This document shows positions 44,769 through 53,806 of a stretch of DNA of 64,000 bases, piece after piece. Under the pieces are notes generated by a model. That model did no database searches, was not told the origin of the DNA, and worked only from the letters and a program-made list of their open reading frames with translations. This DNA comes from CBDBZL01 sp965213545 (GTDB lineage Bacteria > Pseudomonadota > Alphaproteobacteria > Sphingomonadales > Sphingomonadaceae): positions 186,001 through 250,000 of the forward strand of contig CBDBZL010000001.1 of the NCBI GenBank assembly GCA_965213545.1. The letters run 5' to 3'. Within the stretch, counting starts at the first letter, position 1, and every line of letters starts with the position of its first letter. A program made the translations under genes and the position numbers.

Positions 44769-45422
44769 ATGACAGCACGACAGCATCCGTCACCCGTCAA
44801 GCGCAAGTCGGGATGGATCAGCCTGCTGGTCGATTACGCGCCGCTGCTGATCTTCTTCCTCACTTACCGTGCTTACGCTCCCGCCGGCGACGACCCGATC
44901 GGCGAGATAGGCGCGGTGATCCGTGGAACGGGCGCCTTCATCGTGGCGGCACTGGTCGCGCTCGCGGTCTCGAAATGGCGGCTGGGCAAGGTCTCCCCTA
45001 TGCTCTGGCTCTCGACCGTGCTTATCGTGGGCTTCGGCGCGCTGACCATCTTCTTCGCCGACCCGCTCTTCGTCCAACTCAAGCCGACGATCATCTATCT
45101 CGCTTTCGGCGCGCTGCTGCTTGGCGGATGGTGGCGCGGCAAGGCGCTGCTCAAAATCTTACTCGAAGCTGCCTTCGAAGGACTGACCGACGAAGGTTGG
45201 CTCAGGCTCAGCCGCAACTGGGGTTTGTTCTTCCTCGCGCTCGCTGCGCTCAACGAGGGTTTGCGCTGGTATCTGGATTTTGGCGACTGGCTGGCGGCAA
45301 AACTGTGGGTCTTCATGCCACTCAGCTTTGCGTTCACCTTCACCCAACTGCCGATGATGCTGCGCCACGGCCTGTCGCTGGATGACAAAGACAAGGTCAT
45401 CCACAACCCGCCGCCGGACTAG
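44769..45422 (+). CDS. YciB/IspZ-type inner membrane protein (septation protein A family)
   Basis: 217 residues with about five membrane segments. The pattern DYAPLLIFFLTYRAY, KPTIIYLAFGALLLGG, LTDEGWLRLSRNWGLFFLALAALNE and KLWVFMPLSFAFTFTQLPMML fits the YciB family, linked elsewhere to septation and envelope integrity. ATG 44769 (MTARQHPSPV) is preferred; a GTG at 44742 is an alternative. It follows ftsY by 89 bp. Confidence 0.85.
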   Translation: MTARQHPSPVKRKSGWISLLVDYAPLLIFFLTYRAYAPAGDDPIGEIGAVIRGTGAFIVAALVALAVSKWRLGKVSPMLWLSTVLIVGFGALTIFFADPLFVQLKPTIIYLAFGALLLGGWWRGKALLKILLEAAFEGLTDEGWLRLSRNWGLFFLALAALNEGLRWYLDFGDWLAAKLWVFMPLSFAFTFTQLPMMLRHGLSLDDKDKVIHNPPPD

Positions 45423-45433
45423 AACAACTTCGG

Positions 45434-46387
45434 TTAGCGGGCAGCCCACGAGGCGGGAGCGTTGGTACGAGCCTCTGCTCCGGCGCCCCCGGTGGCTCGG
45501 CTTTCGGTCAGTTCGCCAAAGCGCCCCCTTGTCTGCGCTAACCGTCTCGAACCGCGCAATCCGCCACCGACCGCGACAAAGCCGATCAGCAACATCGCCC
45601 AGCTGGAAGGCTCGGGGATGGCGGCGAAGGTTGCTGTCTGAGCCACTGAAAAGCTCTGGCCCGGGCTGAGTGTGCGGCGCCATTGGAACGCGAACGCGTT
45701 GTCGCCCGGCGTGGAGGGAAACGGAACGCCCAGACCAGGCGTGTTGGACAAGGTCGTCGGTCCGTCCTGATCGATGAAAAACTGCAAGTACGGCGTTACA
45801 AAATTTGTGATCTGATAACGGTCGGGATTGCCCGTCACCTCACTGGTGATCTGGAACGGCACGCTGCTGCTCGTCGTAACAATCCGCCCCGGGTCGGTCA
45901 GTGCCGCTTGATCCGCCTGGTTACGAGGATTGAAATTGATATCATAATCGGAATAGTCGAACAGATTCAGATCGATAGCTTGGCCGGTAAGATTGGTAAT
46001 CACCACCGATTTGGTGAGCACCGAACTGCCGCTTCCGACGGGTCCGCCCAGAATGTTCCAGCCGAGCGTCGCCGACAGGCTATCATTGGCAAAGGCGAAA
46101 CTCACGTTGTCGGCACCGTTCTGCAAAACAGTCGGTGCGCCCAGCGCATTGAAAAAATTCGACTCCGGGCCGCCTGCGCCAACGCGGAAAAAATAGTTCG
46201 ACAGGAATAGATTGTCAGGCGGAATGGCGTCGCTCAGCGCGTCCCTATCGATCCGCCAGACGGTCGCGCCGTTCCGCTGATCGACGCGCAAGGTGCTGTT
46301 GCCATTTTCCAATGTGTAGCTTTGCGCTGGAGCCGAGGCGTTCCAGCCTACCGCGACAATTGCCAAAGCCGTTATCAATTTGCGCAT
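45434..46387 (-). CDS. PEP-CTERM sorting-domain protein with an abnormal tail
   Basis: Exported protein of 317 residues. ATG 46387 follows GGGGAAG closely and opens a signal peptide (MRKLITALAIVAVGWNASAP). A beta-rich body leads to a PEP-CTERM signal: IPEPSSWAMLLIGFVAVGGGLRGSRR, which exosortase would recognise. Such proteins normally end a few residues after the Arg cluster, but here about 35 more follow. No exosortase gene is in the window. Function of the body is unknown. Confidence 0.78.
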   Translation of the reverse strand: MRKLITALAIVAVGWNASAPAQSYTLENGNSTLRVDQRNGATVWRIDRDALSDAIPPDNLFLSNYFFRVGAGGPESNFFNALGAPTVLQNGADNVSFAFANDSLSATLGWNILGGPVGSGSSVLTKSVVITNLTGQAIDLNLFDYSDYDINFNPRNQADQAALTDPGRIVTTSSSVPFQITSEVTGNPDRYQITNFVTPYLQFFIDQDGPTTLSNTPGLGVPFPSTPGDNAFAFQWRRTLSPGQSFSVAQTATFAAIPEPSSWAMLLIGFVAVGGGLRGSRRLAQTRGRFGELTESRATGGAGAEARTNAPASWAAR

Positions 46388-46458
46388 AAACTTCCCCAAT
46401 GAGCATCGCGGTCGCTACAACGGTATATCATCCCATTAACAGCGCAAATTGACGACGG

Positions 46459-48363
46459 CTAAATCTCCACCTGGCTGCCCAGTTCCACCACACGGTTCGT
46501 CGGCAGGCGGAAGAACTCCATCGGGGTGGCGGCATTGCGCATCATCCAGGAAAACAGCTTCTCGCGCCACACCGCCATGCCAGGCTTGTCGGCGGTCAGC
46601 AGCGTCTGGCGCGAGAGGAAGAAACTGGTTTTCATCATGTCGAACGGTCCGCCGCATGTCACGCGGCTCCTCAGCGCCGCGGCAACGTCGGTTTCCTCCA
46701 TGAAGCCGTAGTGCAGGATCACCCGGAAAAAGCCGCCGCCCACCTCGATAATCTCGTACCGCTCGGCTTCCTCGATATAGGGCACATCGGCAATCTGCAC
46801 GGTCAGCACGATCACCCGCTCGTGCAGCACCTTGTTGTGCTTGATATTGTGCAGCAGCGCCGAGGGCGTTCCGCTGGCACCCGAGTTCATGAAGATGGCG
46901 GTTCCGGGAACCTCGGCAGTGGATTTGCGCGCCGACTTGGCGAAGATATCGAGCGGCAGCGTCACCTCCGCCATCCGCTCGCGCATCAGCCGCCGGCCCT
47001 TCGCCCACGTCGTCAGCAGGGTGAAGGCGATGGCGCCGATCAGCAGCGGAAACCAGCCACCTTCGGGCACCTTGATCAGATTGGCGGCGAAATAGGCGCC
47101 GTCGACGATGAGAAACAGCAGCACCACCGGTGCCGCGGTCCACCAGCGCCATTTCCATACGCTGACCAGCAGCACCGCCATCAATAGCGTGTCGATGGTC
47201 ACGGCGCCCGTCACCGCAATGCCGTATGCCGCAGCCAGGTTGGAGGAATTGCGGAAGGTGAGCACCAGGATGATCACCGCAACCATCAACGCCCAATTGA
47301 TCGCCGGGATATAGATCTGCCCCTCGTGCCGATCGCTCGTATGGCGCACCGAGAGCCGTGGGACAAAACCCAGCTGGATCGCTTGGTGGGTGATCGAAAA
47401 CGCGCCCGAGATCACCGCCTGGCTGGCGACGAAAGTGGCCATGGTGGCCAGGATGACGAGTGGCAGGCGCAGCATTTCGGGGGCAAGCATGAAGAACGGG
47501 TTGAGGATGGCTTCCTCCGCCGCCGCATCGCCAAGCCCGATAATCATCGCCCCCTGGCCGAAATAGTTGAGCAGCAGACAGGGCATGACGAAGCCGAACC
47601 AAGACAACCGCATCGGTCCGCGACCGAAATGGCCCATGTCCGAATAAAGCGCCTCCGCACCGGTCACCGCCAGCACCACCGTTCCCAAAGCGAGGAAGGC
47701 AAACCAGCCATCAGTTACGAAGAACATCACCGCGTAATAGGGGTTGATCGCCGCCAGGATGGTCGGCGTCTGGACAATCTGGATCGTCCCGAGCACGGCG
47801 ATGACGGTGAAATAGACCATCATCACGGGCGCGAACAATGCCCCCACCTTGGCTGTCCCGCGTCGCTGGAGCAGGAACAAGCCGATGAGCAGCGCCAACG
47901 CGATGGGAATGACGAAGCGCGACAGGCCGGGATCGACCACCGTCAACCCTTCCACCGCGGACAGAACCGAGATGGCAGGAGTGATCATCGAATCGCCATA
48001 GAACAGCGAGGTTGCAGCCACGCCCAGCATCACCGCCAGCCAACCGCTTCCGCGTCCCTTGATATGGCGCGAGATCAGCGCCACCAGCGCCAGGCTGCCG
48101 CCCTGCCCTTTGTTGTCGGCGCTCATCAGAATGATGACGTACTGAAGCGAGACCACCAGAGTCATCGACCACAGGATGAGGCTGACCACGCCCAGGATAT
48201 GCAGGTCGTCGATCGGTAGAGGATGCGTGCCGCGAAATGTTTCGCGAAAGGCGTAGATCGGGCTGGTCCCGATATCGCCGAAAACCACGCCCACCGCGCC
48301 TGCCGCCAGCTTGAGCTTGGCCGTATCGTGTCCGGGTGCGCCGGCTCCGGCAGCGGTGCTCAT
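46459..48363 (-). CDS. kup: Kup-type potassium uptake permease
   Basis: 634-residue K+/H+ symporter of the KUP/HAK/KT family, with about twelve membrane segments in the first 430 residues and a cytoplasmic C-terminus. Family landmarks: GVVFGDIGTSPIYAFRE, ILMSADNKGQGGSLALVALI, FFYGDSMITPAISVLSAVEG-type sequence, and ALTGAEALYSDMGHFGR-type sequence (here AVTGAEALYSDMGHFG). It ends 71 bp before the PEP-CTERM gene's start. Confidence 0.93.
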   Translation of the reverse strand: MSTAAGAGAPGHDTAKLKLAAGAVGVVFGDIGTSPIYAFRETFRGTHPLPIDDLHILGVVSLILWSMTLVVSLQYVIILMSADNKGQGGSLALVALISRHIKGRGSGWLAVMLGVAATSLFYGDSMITPAISVLSAVEGLTVVDPGLSRFVIPIALALLIGLFLLQRRGTAKVGALFAPVMMVYFTVIAVLGTIQIVQTPTILAAINPYYAVMFFVTDGWFAFLALGTVVLAVTGAEALYSDMGHFGRGPMRLSWFGFVMPCLLLNYFGQGAMIIGLGDAAAEEAILNPFFMLAPEMLRLPLVILATMATFVASQAVISGAFSITHQAIQLGFVPRLSVRHTSDRHEGQIYIPAINWALMVAVIILVLTFRNSSNLAAAYGIAVTGAVTIDTLLMAVLLVSVWKWRWWTAAPVVLLFLIVDGAYFAANLIKVPEGGWFPLLIGAIAFTLLTTWAKGRRLMRERMAEVTLPLDIFAKSARKSTAEVPGTAIFMNSGASGTPSALLHNIKHNKVLHERVIVLTVQIADVPYIEEAERYEIIEVGGGFFRVILHYGFMEETDVAAALRSRVTCGGPFDMMKTSFFLSRQTLLTADKPGMAVWREKLFSWMMRNAATPMEFFRLPTNRVVELGSQVEI

Positions 48364-48457
48364 CGGGCCTCGTACCCCTGCAGAACCATGCGCACCATAG
48401 AACCCGGCCGCCCCTAGCAGCGCCCCGTCATGCCCGCAACGCCTGGACGCGGTGCGT

Positions 48458-49177
48458 TCAGGGTGCTTGCGCCGGGGAGGCCGTTGCGGCCTGATCGGGA
48501 GCGCCGAGCGTCAGCAGCAAGGTGTCGAGCCGTTCCAGCCGCGCGGCGACCATCGCGCGCGCATCATCGCGCGGTACGGCCCCGGTGTTCGGTCCTAGTT
48601 CGCCCCCCGTAGCCTCGCCCGGCATCGAGCCGGCCAGCGTGCGCTGCCACACCTCGCGCCCTTCGAGCAGCTTGCCCTCGCGGATCAGCGCCAGACCCAG
48701 GAAATAGCCGGGCGCGGGACTGAGCGGCGCGGCCTGTGCGGCACTGCGAAAGGCGTGGAGCGCGGCGGGTGACAGCGTTCCATCGGCATGTTCGACCAGC
48801 GCATTGCCTAGCGCGATCCACGCCTCGGCATCCTGCGGGTTTTCCTCCACCGCGCCGCGAAGCAGGGTGGCAGCGGTGTCATATTGCCCCTGCCGGGCGA
48901 AGGCATCGGCGATCAGCAGCGCATCGTTGGAAGAGCGCGTGCGTGAGGGGATGAGCTGGTGGCGCTCTTCCACCGTTGCCCACTCGCTGGCCTGGCCTAT
49001 CCCCTCGTCCGATCGCGGCGAAGCGGGCAGGTCCGGGCGGGCTTGAAGCGCATAGCCAGCCAAACCGAGTGACAGGGCAGCCAGCATGACGGTCCACGAC
49101 CGGCGCTCGAGGCCGAAGACGAACGCGGCGATGGCAAAAGCCACCAGAGCCATGACAATGGCGATCACCCAGCTCAC
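48458..49177 (-). CDS. ccmI: CcmI-like TPR protein of cytochrome c maturation
   Basis: 239 residues: two short membrane segments near the N-terminus (about 2-22 and 30-46), then TPR-like helices (DALLIADAFARQGQYDTAATLLRGAVEENPQDAEAWIALGNALV). In the family it chaperones apocytochrome c to the haem ligation complex. It overlaps ccmH by 4 bp. It lacks a long C-terminal domain, as in shorter NrfG-like versions. Confidence 0.82.
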   Translation of the reverse strand: MSWVIAIVMALVAFAIAAFVFGLERRSWTVMLAALSLGLAGYALQARPDLPASPRSDEGIGQASEWATVEERHQLIPSRTRSSNDALLIADAFARQGQYDTAATLLRGAVEENPQDAEAWIALGNALVEHADGTLSPAALHAFRSAAQAAPLSPAPGYFLGLALIREGKLLEGREVWQRTLAGSMPGEATGGELGPNTGAVPRDDARAMVAARLERLDTLLLTLGAPDQAATASPAQAP

Positions 49178-49629
49178 GATCCGCCTTCCCCGGCGCTCTC
49201 TCGTGAACCGCTCAGCCGGCGGCGGATGATCAGCCCGCCGATCATCAGCAGCAGCACTGGGACCGCAAAGAGGGGCCAGGTGCGGCTCGTCACCTGCGGG
49301 GCATAGCTGACGTAATCGCCATAGCGCGCGATCAGCCAGCGGCGCACCTCCTCGGGGTCCTCACCCGCCGCGATCCGGCTCCTCACCTGATGCCGCATGT
49401 CGCCCGCCATGGTGGCATCGGAATCGGCAATCGACTGGCTCTGACAGGTCAAGCAGCGCAAGGTATGCATCAGCTCGCTCGCCTGGGCCTCGAGCACCGG
49501 ATCATCGAGCTGGCGATAAGCATAAGGAGCGGGTGGAAGCGTGTCCTGCGCGCTCGCGGGGACCGGCAATGTCATCGCTGCGAAAATTGCCACGCTCACC
49601 GCCAGCGAAGGAATACGGCGCGGGCTCAA
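49174..49629 (-). CDS. ccmH: Cytochrome c maturation protein CcmH
   Basis: Thiol oxidoreductase of 151 residues that helps reduce the CXXCH cysteines of apocytochrome c. Signal peptide (MSPRRIPSLAVSVAIFAAM to ASAQ), redox pair Cys59/Cys62 in LRCLTCQSQSIADSD, and a C-terminal membrane anchor (about 121-137). It overlaps ccmG by 4 bp. Confidence 0.93.
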   Translation of the reverse strand: MSPRRIPSLAVSVAIFAAMTLPVPASAQDTLPPAPYAYRQLDDPVLEAQASELMHTLRCLTCQSQSIADSDATMAGDMRHQVRSRIAAGEDPEEVRRWLIARYGDYVSYAPQVTSRTWPLFAVPVLLLMIGGLIIRRRLSGSRESAGEGGS

Positions 49630-50180
49630 GAGGATGCTCCGACGCGGGCACGGCGCAACTCATCCATCAGCAGCGGCACATCGCGATCCATGATCGGACC
49701 GATATGCTGATGAGTGATCACGCCGCGACCATCGATCACAAAAGTCTCTGGCACCCCGGCCGAGCCGAGCTCGAGCTGCACCGCGCTGATCTCATCAGAG
49801 CCGATCCGGGTGAACGGGTTGCCATACATCTGGAGGAACATCGCCACATCCTCGGGCCGATCACGAATCGCCACCGCGACGATCTCGGCGCCTTGCCGGC
49901 GCAATGTCTCGAGCTGCGGCGCCTCGGCCCGGCACGGAATGCACCAACTGGCGAAGATGTTAAGCAGCCGCGGTTCGCCATCGGCAAGCTCAGCGGAGGC
50001 CAAGCCCGGAACCCCGGGTGCAGCGGCCGGCAAGTCGAAGCGGGGCAGCTGCTCACCGACCAGCGCGCTTTCGACGAACTCGGACTTGGGCCGGTTCAGC
50101 TGAAGCGCGAACAGCGCGAACAGCGCCAGCGCCAGCGCAACGATGAGCCATAGGCTCCAGCGCAACCGGGCAAGGTTCAC
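49626..50180 (-). CDS. ccmG: Thiol:disulfide interchange protein CcmG (DsbE)
   Basis: Membrane-anchored periplasmic thioredoxin-fold reductant, 184 residues. N-terminal anchor at about 9-27; active site WCIPC (Cys80/Cys83) in NIFASWCIPCRAEAP; cis-proline loop SAGVPETFVID. It overlaps both ccmF and ccmH by 4 bp, indicating tight coupling. Confidence 0.93.
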   Translation of the reverse strand: MNLARLRWSLWLIVALALALFALFALQLNRPKSEFVESALVGEQLPRFDLPAAAPGVPGLASAELADGEPRLLNIFASWCIPCRAEAPQLETLRRQGAEIVAVAIRDRPEDVAMFLQMYGNPFTRIGSDEISAVQLELGSAGVPETFVIDGRGVITHQHIGPIMDRDVPLLMDELRRARVGASS

Positions 50181-52171
50181 GCCAGCGCTTCTTCGGCTTC
50201 GCCCTGTCGCCGCCTGTCTCGCCCTTTGTCACGCCGCCCGTCACGCCTCTGCGCAAACCGCCGGCTCGCCTCGCGCCGCCGCACGTCCCCCGTCACCCGG
50301 CCGACAAGCGAGAGCGCGCCGCCCAAGGCGATCAATATCCCGCCATACCAGATGAAGGTGACAAAGGGCTTCCACCACAAGCGCAGTTGCCAGCGACCAT
50401 CCGTGCCCTCCTCGCCAAGCGCGACATATAGCTGACCGTTCCACCTTGTAAGCAGCGCCACCTCGCTGGTCGGCTGCTGCGGAGACCAGTACTGGCGCGC
50501 TTGGGGCTCGGCAGGACGAACAGGGCCGGACTGGTAAGAGACACCAAGATCGGCTTGCATCGCGGTCCAGTTGGGACCGGCGACCGGAGCCACGCTCCGC
50601 AACTGCGCATCCCACGGCCCAACCGAAACCACATCGCCCAAACTCGCCGCAACCAGCCGCTCCTGCTGGAAGGCACTATCTGCCGACATGCCGAACACCG
50701 CCACCGCCATGCCGAAATGCGCGACCACCATGCCCCAAGTCGGCAATGGCAGACGCGCCAGATTGCGACCTCTGAGCAGCAGCAGGCTGCCCACCGCCAC
50801 CGCTCCAGCAAGCGCAATGCCCAGAAGTGGAAGCAAACCGATATCGGTCACCAGCCAAGTGCCCACCAGCAGCACCAGCGCTACGGCACCCACCACCAGC
50901 ACCGGAGCACGCACCCGGGCAAACCCGTCCTCGCGCCAGCGCAGCAACGGTCCCACGGCCAGCACCGCCAGCATGGGCAGAAAGAAGAACGCACCCACGG
51001 GGTTGAAATAAGGTGGCCCCACCGACACGCGCACATCGAAAGCTTCGGTGACCAGCGGATAGAGCGTTCCCAGCAGCACCACCCCCAGGATTGCCGAGAG
51101 CGCGACATTGTTGATCACCAGCGCGCCCTCGCGGCTCATCGGCGAGAACCGCTCACCTTCCGCCACGCTGCCGGCGCGGAGGGCAAAAACCACCAACGCG
51201 CCGCCGATATACAGGATCAGCAATGCCAGGATGAAGCTGCCGCGTTGGGGATCGACCGCGAAGGCATGCACGCTGGTGAGGATGCCCGAGCGAACCAGGA
51301 ACGTGCCGACCATGCTCATCGAGAAGGCAACCACGCCCAGCATGATGGTCCACGCCCTCAACGCATCGCGCGCCGCCAGCACGCTGGCCGAATGGAGCAG
51401 CGCGGTTGCCGCCAGCCAGGGCATGAGCGAGGCGTTCTCGACCGGGTCCCAGAACCACCAGCCGCCCCAGCCCAACTCGTAATAGGCCCAGTAACTGCCG
51501 GCGGTGATGCCCAGCGTAAGGAACACCCAGGCGCCCAGAACCCAGGGCCGCATCACCCGCGCGAAATCGGGCGTCACCTGCCGGGTGATGAGCGCTCCCA
51601 CCGCGAAGCTGAAGGCCACCGACAGGCCGACATAGCCGAAATAGAGCGTCGGCGGATGCAGCGCGAGGCCGACATCCTGGAGCAGCGGGTTCAGACCGTT
51701 GCCCTCGATGGGTGCGGGATCGAGCCGGGCGAAGGGGTTGGAAGAGAACAGCAGGAAGGCATAAAAGCCCAGCGCCACGAAGCTCTGCGCACCCAGCGTC
51801 GCCAGCATGGTGTTCTCAGGCAGCCGGCGCTCGATAGCGGCAATGAGCCCGCCCGAAAGCGCCATTACCGTCACCCACAGCAGCATCGAACCCTCGTGGT
51901 TGCCCCACGCGCCCGTCAGCCGGTAAAGCAGCGGCTTGTCGCTGTGCGAATTGGCAGCAACCAGTTCGACCGACAGATCGGTTACCGCGAACACTTGAAG
52001 CAACGCGACAAAGGCGATCGCACACAACGCCGCCTGAACCACCGCGGCGGGGCGCACCAGCGCGGCGATTGTCCTACCGTCGCCGCGCATCCCCAGCACG
52101 CTCGCCAGCAGTTGCAGCGCCGACAGGGCGGCGGCCAGCCATAGCGCGGCAAGGCCCAGTTCGGCGATCAT
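50177..52171 (-). CDS. ccmF: Haem lyase subunit CcmF
   Basis: Integral membrane haem ligation protein of 664 residues with about fifteen segments. The tryptophan-rich haem-handling domain is clear (ELGWGGWWFWDPVENASLMPWL), as are LTGAWGNHEGSMLLWV and the late FGMSADSAFQQER. Its C-terminal 30 residues are strongly Arg-rich. It starts 34 bp after ccmE. Confidence 0.95.
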   Translation of the reverse strand: MIAELGLAALWLAAALSALQLLASVLGMRGDGRTIAALVRPAAVVQAALCAIAFVALLQVFAVTDLSVELVAANSHSDKPLLYRLTGAWGNHEGSMLLWVTVMALSGGLIAAIERRLPENTMLATLGAQSFVALGFYAFLLFSSNPFARLDPAPIEGNGLNPLLQDVGLALHPPTLYFGYVGLSVAFSFAVGALITRQVTPDFARVMRPWVLGAWVFLTLGITAGSYWAYYELGWGGWWFWDPVENASLMPWLAATALLHSASVLAARDALRAWTIMLGVVAFSMSMVGTFLVRSGILTSVHAFAVDPQRGSFILALLILYIGGALVVFALRAGSVAEGERFSPMSREGALVINNVALSAILGVVLLGTLYPLVTEAFDVRVSVGPPYFNPVGAFFFLPMLAVLAVGPLLRWREDGFARVRAPVLVVGAVALVLLVGTWLVTDIGLLPLLGIALAGAVAVGSLLLLRGRNLARLPLPTWGMVVAHFGMAVAVFGMSADSAFQQERLVAASLGDVVSVGPWDAQLRSVAPVAGPNWTAMQADLGVSYQSGPVRPAEPQARQYWSPQQPTSEVALLTRWNGQLYVALGEEGTDGRWQLRLWWKPFVTFIWYGGILIALGGALSLVGRVTGDVRRREASRRFAQRRDGRRDKGRDRRRQGEAEEALA

Positions 52172-52205
52172 GGCCTACCGGCTTTGACGGAATGTTGCGC
52201 AACTC

Positions 52206-52667
52206 TCACTCGGTCGTCTCCGCCACCAGGCCCCGAGCGGCGGCCATGTCCATGTCCTCGAGTTCGCGCGGCATGTAGTTCTCGTCGTGCTTGGCGAGCA
52301 GGTTGTTGGCGACGAACACGCCGTCCCTCGCCAGCGAGCCTTCCGCCACCACGCCCGAACCCTCAACGAACAAGTCGGGCACGATCCCGGTGAAGCGGAC
52401 CGGCACTCTGGCAACACCGTCATTGACGATGAAGCGCACCGTCACGCCGTCCGCCATGGTGGCGAGCGAGCCTGTCTCGACCATCCCGCCCAGCCGCACC
52501 GCACGATCAGGGGGCGGCGGGCTGGCGGCGATATCAGCGGGCACATAGAAATAGCTCGCCTGGCTGCGCAGTCCCCATGCCGCGAGCAGCCCCGCGCCAA
52601 TCAGTGCGATGAGCGCAATAGTCGCCAGCACCAGCCGCTGATGCTTGGGCTTCATCACCGCGCTCAT
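52206..52667 (-). CDS. ccmE: Haem chaperone CcmE
   Basis: Periplasmic OB-fold haem carrier of 153 residues with an N-terminal anchor (about 11-31). The covalent haem ligand is His127 in LLAKHDENYMP, with Tyr131 completing the HxxxY motif. It overlaps the ccmD stop by 4 bp. Confidence 0.95.
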   Translation of the reverse strand: MSAVMKPKHQRLVLATIALIALIGAGLLAAWGLRSQASYFYVPADIAASPPPPDRAVRLGGMVETGSLATMADGVTVRFIVNDGVARVPVRFTGIVPDLFVEGSGVVAEGSLARDGVFVANNLLAKHDENYMPRELEDMDMAAARGLVAETTE

Positions 52668-52822
52668 GGACGCCGCATCCGCTCACGCCGTCGCTCAGCC
52701 GCGCGCATTGCCAGCCAGGCCCAGGCGGACAGACCCAGCGTGCCAGCCAGAGTTATGCCATAGGCAGCGTAAACGAAGACCCACTGATCGAGCGCCTCGC
52801 GCGCCAGTTCGGGGGCCGCCAT
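52664..52822 (-). CDS. ccmD: Haem exporter protein CcmD
   Basis: 52-residue protein: MAAPELAREALDQW, one membrane segment (VFVYAAYGITLAGTLGLSAW), and an Arg/Glu tail (RAAERRRERMRRP). This size and topology are those of CcmD, which helps release holo-CcmE. The start overlaps the ccmC stop (TGATG) and the end overlaps ccmE (ATGA). Confidence 0.9.
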   Translation of the reverse strand: MAAPELAREALDQWVFVYAAYGITLAGTLGLSAWAWLAMRAAERRRERMRRP

Positions 52823-53577
52823 CAGGCCGTCTCGCTAACTTCGCGCAGGGGCATTTCAGCTGCCGGGACGGCGCGGCGCCGCAGGCGTGCCTCCGCCTGG
52901 ATATCCGCCAGCAGCGTCCGCATCCGCGCCAGCACGATACCGCCGAACAGCAGCGAGAAACCCAGCGTTGCCGCCAGCAGGGGCCACAGGAACACCGGGT
53001 CGATCGCCGACTGACCGACCGAGATGCTGGGCGGCTGGTGAAGCGAGTTCCACCATACGACCGACCGGTTGATGATCGGCACATTGATCGCGCCGACCAG
53101 ACCGAAAATCGCCAGAATGCGGCTCGACCCACCCTCGCGAGTGACCGATTGAGACAGCGCGATATAGGCAAGATAGAGGAACAGCAGCACCAGCATGGAG
53201 GTCAGCCGTCCGTCCCACACCCACCAGGTTCCCCAGGTCGGCCGACCCCAGATCGAGCCGGTCGCAAGGCAGATGAAAGTGAACACCGCACCCGGTACCG
53301 CCGCCGCGCGCGCCGCCAGCGTTGCCAGCGGATGGCGCCAGACCAGCTCGACCAGGCTGGCGATGGCGATGGTCGTCCATCCCCCCATGCCCAGCCAGGC
53401 GGCCGGAACATGAACAAACAGGATCCGCACCGTCTCGCCCATCAGCCGATCGGGCGGCACGGCAATGAGGCCCCAGATAAGCGCCGCCACGGTCAGCACA
53501 AGCCCGGCGATGAGCAGCACTGGGGTCAGCCAGCGGGCGATCCTGAGGAAGCGGGCGGGGTTGGCGTAAGCGTGCAT
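52822..53577 (-). CDS. ccmC: Haem transporter CcmC
   Basis: 251-residue six-span membrane protein that presents haem to CcmE. The WWD-type motif is WGRPTWGTWWVWDGRLTSM; FVHVPAAWLGMGG and NRSVVWWNSLHQPPSI supply the conserved histidines. ATG 53577 (MHAYANPARF) is chosen; the frame opens 14 codons earlier. It is the first gene of the ccm block here; ccmA and ccmB are not in the window. The 229 bp upstream (53578-53806) hold no gene. Confidence 0.94.
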   Translation of the reverse strand: MHAYANPARFLRIARWLTPVLLIAGLVLTVAALIWGLIAVPPDRLMGETVRILFVHVPAAWLGMGGWTTIAIASLVELVWRHPLATLAARAAAVPGAVFTFICLATGSIWGRPTWGTWWVWDGRLTSMLVLLFLYLAYIALSQSVTREGGSSRILAIFGLVGAINVPIINRSVVWWNSLHQPPSISVGQSAIDPVFLWPLLAATLGFSLLFGGIVLARMRTLLADIQAEARLRRRAVPAAEMPLREVSETA

Positions 53578-53806
53578 GGTTTGTAAGGCGCTAAGCGTTT
53601 CCCCCTTCTGGCAAATCACCGACGCCGCGGCAAGGATAACCCGGTGTTGCCGCGCAACGAACCGCCGATTTTCCTACCGACGCCGTCAACTTAGCAGCCG
53701 TTGCGTCTGAGACCGCACCCTTGCTTGGCAGATCGTCCTCCGATTAAGACCGTGCCGCGCCTATCGCAGACCCGCAATTTAGGAACGTTTGTGCGGTATT
53801 TCCGCC

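Noticed and set aside
50501..52144. A 547-codon plus-strand open frame opposite ccmF
   Set aside because: Arg/His/Gln-rich composition with no hydrophobic or domain pattern; it is the complement of ccmF codon structure.
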